Shown: positions 1-56,690 of the stretch, piece after piece | How positions within the stretch are numbered: the stretch's first letter is position 1 | Layout: each line of letters begins with the position of its first letter | The notes under the pieces: model-generated | Told to the model about the DNA's origin: nothing | Databases searched by the model: none | What the model saw: only the letters and a program-made list of their open reading frames with translations | From: Gambelia wislizenii | Taxonomy: Eukaryota; Chordata; Lepidosauria; Squamata; Crotaphytidae | Direction: 5' to 3' | Assembly (NCBI GenBank): GCA_030847615.1 | Contig: JAUMIR010000005.1 | Location: 243,760,645 to 243,824,644, forward strand | DNA: 64,000 nucleotides | Program-made: the position numbers and the translations under genes

Positions 1-277
1 AAAAAGTTTGTCACTTACCTGGATGTCCTGATCTGATCTGGACATGTTGTCATTGTCAGGGTAAGTCTGAGATTTAAAGGGACACAGGCTTTGCACACTG
101 GCAATGCCAACAAAAAAGCGGCAGGGAGATATATTGATGGCTTAAGCCATCAATTAAAAGGTACAGGTTTCGGGCTCTTCATATAACCGTGAAAGGGCAA
201 TGTCATCTGATCCGTGCGCCCTTTCATGGCTACGTGGTGTCATGATGATGCCATATTTTCCATGTCTGATAAAGTCC
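1..277. mobile_element. Non-coding DNA element, GGACTTTATC-terminus group, left end off window
   Basis: The right terminus reads TCTGATAAAGTCC (to 277), followed by TAA. The internal sequence (cggcagggagatatattgat, then a CATCAATT-rich stretch) matches the interior of the copies at 46598-47165 and 62939-63511. No ORF. Confidence 0.6.
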
Positions 278-1430
278 TAAGGCATACTTGGGATCTCTGA
301 GAATATGGCAGGAAAGTAGAACTATAGATTCATCTATTGCTACTACTGACTTTACGGCTAGCTAAGAATTAAACTGGAAACAGCTCAGTTCATACTTCTC
401 CATTATATGCTACATCAGTTCTCCTCATTTGTCTTCACAAGTGTACTTGTGCAAGAAGGATGCAGACAGGTCATGGATTCACTCCAAGGCCACCCACAAC
501 ATTGCCTTGAGCACTCTTTCACCTGCTGCCAACCCTGGTTATCTAAGACTGTAATAGCTTTAACCCAATTTCTTTTCTAGCAGGAGGAGTTTCAAAGAGA
601 TTTCTTTGGGAACAATTAATCTTGGGGCTTACATGCATGGGTACTGTTTGGAAAACACAATCTAAACACACACACACATATCTCACTTCCAGTCTGAAAG
701 CATACACACACAGCCATATGCTAAATCTTCTTTTCTTTTCTTGAAAAAGCTGAACTCCACCCCCATCCACCCACTCCCATCATTCCAGGCTCTTCTTCCC
801 TTTGGCAAATTGCTAGAGCAACAGCCGTGAATTTGCTGGAAGCGACAAGATCCTTTCACAGAAATAAAGTCATTTGCAGGAAATCCTCAAATCTTGGTTA
901 CGTCAGCTTGACAAGCAAGGAGAAAGCTGCCAAGCTGTGGGTGGCATCATCATGGCTGGCAAAAGGCAAGCCTGGAACATGTGTTTTTATTCACGACATT
1001 TGTTGTAATACTTTGCAGTCTAAGCAAAGAGGATCTGAGCTGCCAAACCACTATTCCTTTGCATGAGTGGTCCATTTGCTAACCTGGAATTTCATATGAC
1101 TATAGGGGTATAGAATGGGGTGGAATAGTTTTGGAACTGGGGTGACAAACAAAGATCATCCTTTTAACATCAATAATCATGGAAGTTTGCACACAGCAGG
1201 CCAAGGCATCCTTCCTGATTGTTTCCATCTGCAGCAACTCTTTCCAAAAACAGCTATAAAAGCCTTTTCAAAAACAGCTATAAAAGCCTTTCCAAAGTCC
1301 TTTTTTTTTTTAATAAGCAATTGCTACAACGTAAATGCTGGGATGTTATGGGATGCAAGATTGTTGGTGTTTGTTTGTTTTTAAATCATCCTTCATACAA
1401 CACTTAACAATGGATAAAACATTCTGATTA
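278..1430. other. Intron/flank of SLC6A12 with no gene seen
   Basis: Left-most stretch outside recognised elements. It holds a short (CA)n near 667-680 and a 24-bp tandem pair with unit AAAAACAGCTATAAAAGCCT around 1246-1290. None of the missing C-terminal SLC6 exons is present here. Confidence 0.5.
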
Positions 1431-1433
1431 TTT

Positions 1434-1668
1434 TAGCCACAGAGTTAGAAGGGGCCTCATGGGCCATCAAGTCTAACTCCCCACTCAATGCAAGATTTCC
1501 AGCTAAAGCATCCTCAGCAAGTCCAGCCTCTTGTTGATAGCATTCAGAGAAGGAGACCCCACCACCTCTCTAGGCAATTGATTTTATTGCCAAACTGCTC
1601 TTACTGTCAAGAAGTTCCTTCTAATGTTCCATCAAAATCTACTCTCATATTCTAATAAATGATTCTTG
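1434..1668 (-). mobile_element. CR1 LINE 3' tail
   Basis: In reverse orientation it reads the CR1 3' end: the region encoding the last ORF2 residues, GAGGCTGGACTTGC and the closing TTCTAACTCTGTGGC. Older and more diverged than the CR1 copies near 13 kb and 59 kb. Confidence 0.7.
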
Positions 1669-1732
1669 AATATTAAAATGAAATCTTTTCATCAAGGGAA
1701 TTTTGCATCACTGAACTGTATGTTCTACATAC

Positions 1733-45706
<43,974 letters not shown>

Positions 45707-45714
45707 GGTTCTGC

Positions 45715-46597
45715 AAGTCGGAGTAAAGCAGAGAAGAGAGTTGGGAATTTATCATAGAATACCTCAAGATGGAAGAATTATTTTTGCTTTATCCTGCATT
45801 AAAAACCTTAAATTCTTCCCATCCCAAATATGGGGGGGGAAAGAAAATTTTGGTACATTCTTGAAAAACTGGGACTAAATAAATTAATCTGCATGTGCAC
45901 TTGACAAATTCAGTAAGTACACCTGTTTCCAACATAGAAAGGATTGTGTTGTATCTACCTGTTATCCTGTTGTTAAAGATGAGGGACCTCTTTTTAAAAA
46001 AGGTGGGGAATCTTAATTCAGCAATAACACGACTGAATATTCAGAGATCCAAACACAAACATTCAGGGATTCAAACACAAACATAGGCCTGGGTGGAGAA
46101 ATTTATCACTTTTGCTTTTTCCCAGAACCTAATTTTTAAAAATCACAAATTCTTTCCATCCTCAATATAAAAAAATCTGCAAATTTTGGTAAATTGATGC
46201 TGAAAGTTAACTGAGATAAACTTCCCACCCTTTCCTAATCAACATCATACTACTGAATTCAGCCATTTGAATTATGAATGTTGAAGTATTAGAGAGATCA
46301 GAATAATACACAAACATAAAATTAAATGCAGTTAGACAAAATTCAAAGACTTAACAAAAGTATTCTCCTCTCCTCAACACACACATGGCTGATCCAAGAC
46401 ACACTGTTGTCTGAAAAAGAGTAGCATATGGCCCCCTCCAACTCCAGTCAAGGTGCATAGTACCTGAAGCTACTGATGTTAATTTGGTACCCAAATGAAA
46501 CAAAAATTCCACAAAGGCCTCTTCCCTTTACTAACACGGTTGTATTACTGTAATAGAAATACAATAATAATCTATACTAATGAAGGAGTGTGTCTGT
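45715..46597. other. Upstream of first coding exon: 5' intron, nothing assigned
   Basis: Should be intron between a 5' noncoding exon and coding exon 1. AT-rich with short A runs. No promoter-like CpG cluster and no exon I can support. Confidence 0.45.
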
Positions 46598-47165
46598 GGA
46601 CTTTATCAGATGTGGCAAATATTGCATCATAATGACACCTAATGAGTGCAAAAGAGCATGCATATCAGATGACGTTGTCCTTTCATGATCATGTCAAGTC
46701 AAAAAGCCATTCTGTTTTATTGATGGGCCAAGCCATCAATTGATCTCCCATTCCACTTTTGTGCCAGCATTGCCAGCATGTGAAATTTTACACCATTGTG
46801 CTCATGTGGATACAACGTCAATGACAAAACAGTTCCGGCTGAGATTGCAACAGCCAGGTACTGTACACTGTTTTATGAAGAAAAAAAAACAGTTCACTTA
46901 TAAGTTGTAACGTGTGTTTCTGTGCTTGTGTGTACTTTTTGTATGTTTAATTTTCTTTATTTTTTTAATTTACCATTCTTGCAAGAATCGGCGAGATCAC
47001 AAGTGCAGAAGCGAATGGAGCTCCATTTGTGCTCCATTCACACTGATGCCTGCTTACTCACAATGATCAAGGTAGGTCTGGTAGATAGGGTTCTTTTGCC
47101 GGCAGAAAAACACTTTAAAATATGCTGGCAAAAGAACCCTTGGAGGGGCTTGTCTGATAAAGTCC
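46598..47165. mobile_element. Non-coding DNA element, GGACTTTATC-terminus group, complete
   Basis: 568 bp; termini GGACTTTATCAGA and TCTGATAAAGTCC; 3-bp duplication TGT at 46595-46597 and 47166-47168. No ORF. Confidence 0.85.
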
Positions 47166-47184
47166 TGTGTGCTTCCAAGATTAT

Positions 47185-47416
47185 GGAGATGATCACACTA
47201 TACTGTTATAGTGCTATTATTCCACTTTAACTGCTCTGGCTGCCTCCTGTGGAATTCTGGGGTTTGTAGTTTAGTGAGGCCTAAGAGCTCTCTGGCTGAG
47301 AGTTCCAAATGCCCCCCCCCAAAAAAAACCCCTTCTAATCCCAGAATTCCACAAGAGGCAGCCATAGCCATTAAAGTGGAAGAATAGCGCTATAACAGTG
47401 TAGTGTGATAATCTCC
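47185..47416. mobile_element. Palindromic DNA element (MITE) with GGAGATKATC termini
   Basis: Arms of about 100 nt: left GGAGATGATCACACTATAC and right the inverse ending GTGTGATAATCTCC. The terminal ten bases match those of the longer group at 55449 and 62939. Flanks TAT and TAG. Confidence 0.8.
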
Positions 47417-47419
47417 TAG

Positions 47420-48520
47420 AATTTGGCAGGTATTCTAAGTGCACCCTAACAGCATGTACCTCTGATTTATTTATTCTTTTGAATTGTTTAAGAAATTTTA
47501 GTTTCTTGAAATCTGTCTGTAGTCTGCAGCAGCATCTGCAATCATTAGATGGAAAACATACTTAACCAGGGGGGTGGGGAGGAAGCTGCAGTTTGTCCAG
47601 GCCTTTAAGCATCACCACTGTCCAGAGGCATGATAAGGGAGGCAAAATACCAGCAACAGCTGTATTTTCTCTCTACCCAGCTTATGAACATTGTCTAATA
47701 GAGCTGACTTTCACACCATACAAGCCATGCACATGGACACACACACACACACACCACCTCCCAAGGATTCATCTCTCAATTACATGTTTCTCCTTTCCCC
47801 CTCTATCGTGCCTCTTCCTTTCCCTCCATCCCAGGATTCAATATCCTCTCCTCTCTCAGACTTTATGCTCCTCTCAAGCTTGTGTTCTTCCTTCATGAGT
47901 GGGAACCCTTCCATTGATATCCAATATATCTGTTTCTGCCTTACTGATCCTTTCATTGATAGCCTTCCACCTGCTACTGAGAATCAATTCTGCCCCTTGC
48001 CCCACCCATTCCACTACTCTGGGACTCTCAGATAGAAAAGAGAATCTTCTTATGTTACCAGATCTGTTGCAAATATGCCATATGGCTAGTCTCCTAAGCA
48101 AAGTGCATGATCAGCACAGATGTTCAGCACAGATTCCTTGTCCATGGCATCAGTGTCTATGTTCCACGGGTTGTCAAGTGAATTGAAAGCCAATGCTTCA
48201 TAATGGGACCTGTCTTGAACCATCACAGACTTCACTGCATTCCAATTTGCTACTGCCAAATGCAAATTATCAGATATAACAGAGCTTTTGCTCATGCTTA
48301 TTAGCAATGTCATTATGGGCCCACAGCTGAAGATCTAGCTTCAATTTATTTGCTTATTAGGGATGACAACAAATCAAATCTACATAGCCAACTTGCTTTT
48401 ATTACTGTTTACTTAACTTGATGGTAACAGAGTGCTCCTAGTTCTAAGCACCAAAGCAGCTATGGGCAATTATAGTGGGCCAGGGGGAAAAAAATCTGCC
48501 CCTGGGGCTCATATTGCTGT
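47420..48520. other. Unassigned intergenic or 5' intronic stretch
   Basis: Contains a short (CA)n at 47740-47753 and C/T-rich DNA to 48050. Its open frames are low-complexity and unsupported. Confidence 0.4.
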
Positions 48521-48524
48521 TGTT

Positions 48525-48940
48525 AACTACTGTCAAGTCAACTTCAACTTATGGTAACTCCATGAATGAGAGACCTCCAAGTCACCCTATCACCCACAGC
48601 CCTGTTCAGGTCTTGTAGACTCAGAGCCATGGCTTCCTTTGTTAATTATCCATCTGGAATGTTGTCTTCCTCTTTTCCTATTGCCTTCCACCTTGACAAG
48701 CATTATTGTCTTTTCTAGTGAGCAATGTCTTCTCATGATATTTCCAAAGTATGACAGTCTCAGTTTAGTCATCCTGGCTTCTTGGGAGAGTTCAGGCTTC
48801 ATTTGCTCTAGGATCCCATTCATTTGTCTTTTTAGCAGTCCACAGTATCAGTACAACTCTTCTCCAGCACCACATTTCAATCGAGCTGATTTTCTTCCTA
48901 TCAGCTTTCTTCACTGTCCAGGTTTCATAACCATACATAG
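48525..48940 (-). mobile_element. RTE-like LINE 3' fragment
   Basis: In reverse it encodes MTKLRLSYFGNIMRRHCSLE and VEGNRKRGRQHSRW; the 3' end carries CATAAGTTGAAGTTGACTTG. Confidence 0.7.
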
Positions 48941-49407
48941 AAATGGGAAATGTGATGGCATGGGCTCATAACAATGCCCCCAAATGGCCCCAAATGAAAA
49001 GAACAATACCAATAGAGGCTGGAAGTCCACTTCTGATTTTTAAAGAACAAGCATGTTTAATGTTAAACAGTAAATGGAGGCTACAATCTATTTAAAAGTC
49101 AAACCACCTCACAATTCAACTTTCCTTTTGGCTTAAAACAAAGTAGTTCAAGTAGTCTGAAGGGGCTGTAAAAACAACCTGTGGGCAACTTGCTTGTAGC
49201 CTCAGGCCTGCACTAACACTAACATGACAATGTCAGAATCAAAATCCCACCAACTCTGACTTAAAACTGTCAATGGATTGTTTACCTATGTCAGTTCAAC
49301 TAAAAGTATGCTCATGTTCTCCTGCTCACTACAAGAGAAAAATTGCAACATTTAATTTCCGCATTTGGTTCTTTATTTGCAATATTTTGCTTTTCAGCAG
49401 AATTAAC

Positions 49408-49617
49408 AATACAGCTCGATCCCTGTATCCATGGAGGATACATTCTAAGACCCCCGTGGATACCTAAAACCGTGCATATTAGGGAACCCTATTATTTTCA
49501 ATGAGACAAATGCCTGAAGTTGACGATAGAATCACATTGGAAGACCTAGAAATGCCTAGAGAGAACATATGTTTTTGAACACGGATAAATGAAACCATGG
49601 ATACAGAATTGGCCTGT
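49408..49617. mobile_element. Tigger-like non-autonomous DNA element, diverged
   Basis: CTGTATCCATGGAGGATAC at the left and ACCATGGATACAGAATTGGC at the right; same family style as 41693 but older. Confidence 0.6.
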
Positions 49618-49619
49618 AT

Positions 49620-51640
49620 TTTCTAAAGGAATGGATGTCAGGACTGTTGGCCTATAGGGTGGGGACTGAGGCAGTGTACAAAAAGCTCAAACTGAACACA
49701 GAAACAGTTTGCTCTGTCTGAGACAGGTCAACAGTTTATAGAAACTCAGAGAAGACCACACTGTCTCCTTGGGTACCCTGGTTTCTGGTGGGCTGAAGAT
49801 TGCAGAACATCATCTGACTCAGCTGTAGTGGTGGCACTATAGTGCCACAACAAAGGGCAGTGCATGGGGTCTCCAATTTGGTTTGAAGACCAAGTTGGTG
49901 ATTTGGAACATGGCCTGAATCAGTCCCAATCCAGACCCAATCTGACTGAATGTAAACCCTGGACTTTAATCAAGATTATGAATCCAGAATTCTCCTTAGC
50001 AATGGGATTTGTGAATTTCCCTTAGCATTAAGAAACCAAAAATAGTTTTAACTTTTTCCCCCCACAAATTGACATAAAATTTGGAAACAAGATAGAACCT
50101 AAAGAGGAGATTAACCCAACTAAATTTCAGATAGGTAACTCCAGAAGTTTTTATATTGGGTCCCTGAAATATTTGCTCTTCTTCAAAAAGCAAAAGTATT
50201 TTTAAAGCTGCTGAATGACCAATATTGGCAAGTTAATTACCTTACATCTGTGTATGTCTATCTGTACTCACTGCAGAGGCTGGAATTCCCCTACTACTTC
50301 TGCAACAACCAAAGCCTCCCCCACTCAAGATTTACCATAGAGCTGCTGAATTCCCTTCTCACAGCCATACTGTGCCACCTGAGGCTCACAAGGCTCCTCC
50401 AGAGATCTCAGCAGCTGATGTAATCTCTTCCCATCTGGCTATGGAGACCCAGCTAGATGCTTTGGAAATCCACCCTCCCCCTAGCACAGAATGGCTGTTG
50501 GGCCATCGGGGACTTCAGGAGCTCTATGATAGAGCTAGGGGCTCAATAAGGTATAGCTTCACATGTGGAGCTACTATGCTACACTTCTTCTCCAGCACTG
50601 CATTGAGAGACTCATAAACAGACAAACTAACAAATAATAAACTAGGCTATTCAACAAGATAAAAAAAACATTAAAAGTAGAAATCCAAGAGTTCAACTCA
50701 GCTGACAACCAAAAACTGGCCACCTCTCATCACAATTCTTTCATAGTCTGTTACTAATTCAGTAAATCTAGCAAATGAATAGAAATGCCAGATGAGATAA
50801 CTAACTACTGTATATAACTTCACCCCACTTAAGTAGTGTTTAGATTAGAGAGCAGTAGTAAGACTCCCCTGCCCGGCAACCATGCAACAGAACTGTCAAT
50901 GAACAAAGCCAAGCTCCCCCTCTTCCCCCTCTAAATCACTCCACTGTGGCATTTTCCTTATATGGTCATGTTGGGAAAATGCAGTCTGGTTTTTCTCACT
51001 TAGGTTTAATGTCCAGATCTCGAGATCAGCCTGAAGCACTTCAGGCTATTCCATTCCATACTGGAATATGACTTGTTAGATGGGTGCATGTCAAGAATGC
51101 TTTAGCTGTGGATGCATGCACTAACAAGGGGTTGGACTTTGAGGTCCCTTGCAAATCTGTGGGTTAAGTCAGGCCAATCTGGTCTGATCTGGAGCAAATT
51201 GGTCTGAATCAGCTGTGTTCTCTTCATTCTTCAAATTCTCATTCTTCAAAGTCCAAGTTTTTGGGCAAAGGTGAGATATAGGTGATAATGAAGAAGAAGG
51301 TGGTGGTGGTGATGGTGATACCATGAAACAGCAAAAACAGATATTAGAAGTAGCTAGTTACAAATAAGTATCTAAGTATAAATTATTCCTTTCCTCAGTA
51401 ACTAAGGTATAACTACATTACATTCCAATTATAACTTAACAAGGAATAGCTTCGCTCCTTTTGCAGCATAAAGAATACCTTCATTCTTTTTGCAACGTAA
51501 TTGCAGTTTTTGAGTTATTTTTATAATTATGGGAATGTGGTCTCGCTAAAGGGTGATGGAGGAATATCACATATTAAGTGTTGGCTTGTGCTGTGTCTCA
51601 TGCATCTACCTTGTGCTCTGTTATGCGTACACTTGAAGCC
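49620..51640. other. Unassigned stretch
   Basis: No gene or bounded element recognised. A CR1-like scrap may lie near 51060-51170 (AAGGGGTTGGACTTTGAGG), and a (GGT)n-rich patch occurs at 51297-51320. Confidence 0.4.
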
Positions 51641-51647
51641 GCAATAA

Positions 51648-51981
51648 GGTGGATGGGACAAGAGTGTGAGCCTTACTCACTCCGAGGAAAAGTGGCAAAG
51701 CAGCAGGAATGTTCCGTCTTTCCTGTTGCCTTCGTACATGACGTTGTTTTTTCATTCTGGCCCCGTAAGGGACCGGGGTAAAACTGTACCTTTTTGCTAA
51801 CCAGAAAAAACCATTTGCAAAAAGGTGCAGTTTTAGCTCTGTCCTCCACAGGACCGCAATGAAAGGATACCAGAAGGATGCCAGCATCATGCAGGAAGGC
51901 AGCAGGAAAGATGGAATGTTCCTGCTGCTTTGCCGTTTTTTCTCAGAGTGTGGTAAGGCTCTGTGTTTTGTACCACAGTCC
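51648..51981. mobile_element. Foldback DNA element with ~150-nt arms
   Basis: Left arm starts GGTGGATGGGACAAG; the right arm inverse ends GTACCACAGTCC. Arms match through GGCAAAGCAGCAGGAA and AAAACTGYACCTTTTTGC at roughly 80-85% by eye. The loop is about 20 nt (AACCAGAAAAAACCATTT). ATAA flanks both ends. Confidence 0.8.
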
Positions 51982-52636
51982 ATAATCTCATAGCATTCAA
52001 AAGTATTTCTAAGTAAGCAAAAACTGCTTTAGTTATTTTTCAGAAACAGGGGGAGGGGGATTTAAAATTGTAATTTATCAACAAGTAACTGCTTTTGGGA
52101 GTACAACAGCAACTAAATATTTTTTAAAGTAACTTTCCACAGGAGAAGATTATAATCTGGAGAACTGGAGAGCAGACAGCCCAAGGCATTTGCCAGAATG
52201 CAGTAGAAATCAACTTCTTCTATCTTGTAGAAGCTAGGCAATGGGGGGAAAGCAGTTTAATTGGTTTATTTATCTAGATCTGTTTACCAAAACTGTGGAA
52301 GTATTAGAAGCAAGCTTTTCAGTGGACTGTAACTGAGCGTAACACTTGGAAAGCGCTTCCAAGTCATATGTCCAGTGTGGTCATGAATGGGATGGTCTAG
52401 GCCTCTTTGTATTGTAAACAAGATCAGGGTCTAAATGAACCCAAAGAAATCCCTGCACGTTCAATAGATTTGAGAGACTCATGCTTGCTGGAAGGAAAAG
52501 AACCTAAGAGATTATTAAAGTAACTTTCAAAAACCTGAGCTGCTTGATAACTAAGATATTCAGGTCTTGTTAACAACTATCTGCAAAACCTCAAATTTGA
52601 ACAAGTGGCCAGCTCAAAGTGTTGTAGTAGTTACAG

Positions 52637-52878
52637 TAGTTGTTGTAGCAGTAGTAGTTGTGTGCCTTCACGTCATTTCTGACTTATAATCACCCTAAGA
52701 TGAACCTATCATGGGGTTTTCTTGGCAACATTTGTTCGGAAGAGGTTTGCCTTTGCCTTCCTCTGAGGCTGAAAGAGCATGGATTGCCCAGTGGATTTCC
52801 ATGGCTGAGCACGGACTTGAATCCCGGTCTCCAGAATCATAGTTCAACACTCAAACCACTATACCATGCTGGCTCTCT
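52637..52878 (-). mobile_element. tRNA-derived SINE (type 1)
   Basis: TTGTGTGCCTTCACGTCATT at the tail, GGACTTGAATCCCGGTCTCC (B-box in reverse) and CACTATACCATGCTGGCTCT (head). Confidence 0.85.
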
Positions 52879-53321
52879 TTTAAAAGTTATTTTCATTAAA
52901 CTCTTGCCTTAAACAGTGGTCCCTGAATGCTTGGAGAAGTCTGGGCAAGCTGGTCCATGTGGCCCTGAACAAAGAGCAACAGTCTTACGAATAAGACATC
53001 TGCAGTAGGGAGTAGACTTTTGCCCATAGCCATCCACACATTCATGAGGAACATGGTGCTAAACTGGTTTAGTCCTTAAGGTGCCATAAGACTCCCTGTT
53101 TTTATGGTGCTAAATTGTCTATAGATTACCTGATTCCAGGCTGTTTGTTGCCATGTTGTATCCTTGAATATATTTGAAAAATCAGTGCTTTAAACCAGCT
53201 TTGGTTAAAAGAGAGAAAGAAAACCAGCTGAAATATTGGCTCTCTAATGCCTTGTCCCATTTAGTTGTTAGAAGGCAGGGGAATCAAGGCTTTGTATTTA
53301 TCTGTGTTATGTAGTGACAGA

Positions 53322-54220
53322 CCTCCTGACAGAAGGATACGGACAAGCTGGAACGTGTCCAGAGGAGGGCAACCAAAATGGTGGGAGGTCTGGAAGCCAA
53401 GTCCTATGAGGAGTGGTTTAGAGAGCTGGGCATGTTTAGCCTGGGGAAGAGAAGGTTGGGAGGTGACATGAAGGGATGTTTGAAGGGATGTCATACTGAG
53501 GATGGAGCATGCTTATTTTCTGCTGCTCCAGAAACTAGGACACGGAGCAATGGACTCAAACTACAGGAAAAGAGATTCCACCTAAACATTTGGAAGAACT
53601 TCCTGACAATAAGAGTTGCTGAGCAGTGGAATACACTGCCTCGGAGAAGATTATCAGATGGGGAAAACATCCCTGGACAGGGACGACATGAGACTCCTAA
53701 AAGCCTTACCTTTCAGATGACGTCATCCCTGTCCTGTGGTGCTCCCGTTCTGCTCCTGTTTCCCCCCATTCCTCTTATTCACGGGGGAAATCCATGAATA
53801 AGAAGCCCGTTCCATTATAGAAATGGAATCAGGCAAGTGAAACGATGACCAGTTATGCTGGTGTGATTCTAGTGTCACGTGACATCACTGTGCCAGAACA
53901 CTTCTGGGTACAATCAGGACAGCCAGGTAAATGTCGCCCTTTTTTCCCCCTTCCCATTTTTAAATGTTTAGTGTGTTTTCGTGCTTTAAGTGTTTAGTGT
54001 GTTTAGTGGTGGGAAGGGGTAGCAGGACAGGAACAGTTTCTAGAGTCCTGTGTGATAATCTCCGGAGTGTGGTGGCGTCTCCTTCTTTGGAGGTTCATAA
54101 GTAGAGGCTGGATGGCCATCTGTTGGGAGTGCTTTGATGATGTATTGCTGCATGGCAGGGAATTGGACTGGATAGCCCTTGTGGTCTCTTCTAAGTCTGT
54201 GATTCAATGATTCTATGATT
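53322..54220 (+). mobile_element. CR1 LINE 3' portion, split by DNA element
   Basis: 53322-53645 encodes [20 protein letters not shown] and the following C-terminal residues; 54064-54220 resumes GGAGTGTGGTGGCGTCTCC to the ATTCTATGATTC end. The break is the element at 53646-54063. Confidence 0.85.
53646..54063. mobile_element. Non-coding DNA element, GGAGATTATC-terminus group, internally deleted
   Basis: 418 bp; termini GAAGATTATCAGA and TGTGATAATCTCC. The 3-bp duplication GGA (53643-53645, 54064-54066) can be read from the uninterrupted CR1 sequence, which has GGA once. Confidence 0.85.
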
Positions 54221-54564
54221 CTTCCGTTCTTACAACCAGAAATTTTACAGTGATGGGTTTATGGCTGCATCAGAGGTTAGAATAATCAATGCAGAACAGC
54301 CATAATCGAATCAATATGATAAACAAAACATGGGTATCCTAATATGGGTACAGTTAATTGTCTGCATTAAATATTAACAAAAGATGGATAACTTGTACTA
54401 AGATCAAGCACAAATCTAGGGCTTATCAGTTTACCTTTGCAGTCATTGGCCAGAACACTAGAAAGCATGAGCAGGCAGATATATTATTGAGTAACTGACT
54501 AGAATAATGCCTGTGTGCATCTGCTTCTATCTTCACAGCTAAAGGAGGGTAGAAATCTTGAGCC

Positions 54565-54567
54565 AGA

Positions 54568-54598
<31 letters not shown>

Positions 54599-56690
54599 TT
54601 TGTATGCTGCCTTTCTCCCAAGATGGGACCCAAGGCGGCTTCCATAAAACAACAGATTAAAAATACAATATATACAAATAAAATATTAAAAAATCAGATT
54701 AAAACATATAAACTTGTTTTATTGCATACCAAATAAAACAAGCCCTGCTGCTTATACATTAAAAGCCTGCTTGAAAAGAAAAGTATTCATTTGCTGGCAA
54801 AAAGAAATCACAGAGGGGACAAGCCTAGCCTCTCGTGGAAGGGCGTTCCAGAGGGTGGGAGCAGCCACTGAGAAGGCTCTGTCTTGAGTCTTCACCATGC
54901 AAGCTTGTGATGGAGGTGGCACGGAGAGAAAGCCTCCTTCTGGGAGGATCGTATTGGGAGATCTGGTCTTTGAAATAGTCTAGACCCAAGCTGTTTAGGG
55001 CTTTATACTGAATTGTACCCAGAAATGAACCGGTAGCCAGTGAAGCTGTTTTAACAGGGGAGTTATCTGCTCCCTGTAACAGGTCCCCGTCAGCATTCTG
55101 GCTGCAGCATTCTAGACCCGCTGAAATTTCTGAACAGTTTCCAAAGGCAGACCCATGTAGAGTGTGTTACAGTAGTCCAAACAGGATGTAATCAAGGCAT
55201 GCGTCAACATGGTCAGATCTGATGTCTCAAGGAATGAGTGCAGCTGGCACATAAGTTTAAGCTGTGTAAATGCACTCCTGGCCACTGCAAAAACCTGGGC
55301 ATCCAGGCTCAGAGTGGAATCCAGGAGAACACCTAGACTGCAATCCTGGTATTTCACGGGACTGTGACCCCATCCAGCACAGGTTGAGTCCCTATTCCCT
55401 GATCAGCCTTTTGACTGACCAGGAGCACCTCTCTCTTGTCTGAATTAAGGAGATTATCAGACACGTCAAAAGTGGTGTTACAGAAACACCAGGAAATCGG
55501 AAAAGGGGTCCCTTACCAGATGATGTCGTCCCCCATTGTTATGCACCCATTCTGCTGCTGTTATGCCAGTGCTGCTTTTTATTGATGGGAGAAGCTGTTG
55601 ATAAATCCCCCATTGCCTTTCTGTCACAGATTTCCCTGTGTGCGACAAGGTGCCCCGTTTCACTGAGGAGATCCCAGCATCAATGGGCAGTCCCTGCCAG
55701 AACACTTCCAGGTGAGATCGGAACATCCAGGTAAGTGACACACTTTTTAATAACTTCTCTGGTTTACTTGGAAGTTTTAAAGTGTGTTTTTGTGCTTGCT
55801 GTCATTTTTTGTGTTCTTTTTATTTTTATTTTTGAATTTCCTGCGCTCGCATCTTCTCACGAGAATCCACAGGATTTCACTTCAGGAAATGAACAGAGCT
55901 TTGTTAGAGCTCCATACACTCCTGGGCTTCCCTGTCATCGGAAGAGAAGGTAAATAAAGTGTGGGGGGGGGGTGATTGTGGCAGGACAGGGACGGGACAG
56001 GGGCAGGAGTGGAGATTGTGGAACAGGAATGCTTTTTGCGTTCCTGTCTGATAATCTCCTAAATTTCAATTTGTTTGCCCTCATCCAGTCTATTACTGAC
56101 AACAGAACCAAGTTGGTTCAGAACCAAGACACCTTCCTTGGAATCTGATGGGAAGGAGAGATAGAATTGGGTTTCATCAGCATATTAGCAACACTGCACC
56201 CCAAAACTCTGGATGACTTCTCCCAGCAGTATCATGTAGAAGTTAAATAACATGAGGGACAAAATGGGACCCCACAGGCCAAAGACCAGGGCATCGATCA
56301 GGAGTCCCCCAGTACACCTTCTGAGTACACCCCTCCAAGAATGACCAGAACTACTGCATAACAGTGCCCCCAAACCCCATTTCAGAGAGTCAACCCAGAA
56401 GGATACCATGGTCAATGGTATCAAAAGCTGCTGAGAGATCCAGTAGAATCAACAGGGACACACTCCCCCTGCCCAGTTCCCTGCGTAGGTCATCCACCAA
56501 GGCAACCAAAGCTGTCTCCATCCCATAACCAGGCCTGAAGTCAGATTGAAATGGATCTAGATAATCTGTCTCATCCAGAAACCCCTGGAGTTGGGAAGCC
56601 ACCACACACTCCAGAACCTTGCCCCAAACCAGAAGCTTGGAGACTGGCCAATAACTATTCAGAGTGGTGGGATCTTATTCTTACTTCCAA
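54565..56690 (-). mobile_element. L2 LINE, 3' UTR and ORF2 part, split by DNA element
   Basis: In reverse: 56605-56390 encodes DPFQSDFRPGYGMETALVAL and LDLSAAFDTIDHGILL (RT motifs); 55357-55112 encodes LGVLLDSTLSLDAQV and SCLDYCNTLYMGLPLETVQK. It then runs to an L2 3' UTR ending in (TTTA)n at 54567-54598. Interrupted at 55449-56059. Confidence 0.85.
55449..56059. mobile_element. Non-coding DNA element, GGAGATTATC-terminus group, complete
   Basis: 611 bp; termini GGAGATTATCAGACA and TGTCTGATAATCTCC; 3-bp duplication TAA at 55446-55448 and 56060-56062. Interior shared with 37253 and 62939. No ORF. Confidence 0.88.

Noticed and set aside
1..1732. Remaining C-terminal exons of SLC6A12
   Set aside because: Searched for the expected RFYDNIEDMIG and TM11-12 motifs on the minus strand; not found, so they must lie outside the window.
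47691..48035. 114-codon plus-strand frame
   Set aside because: Low-complexity Pro/Ser/Leu sequence from CT-rich DNA; no support.
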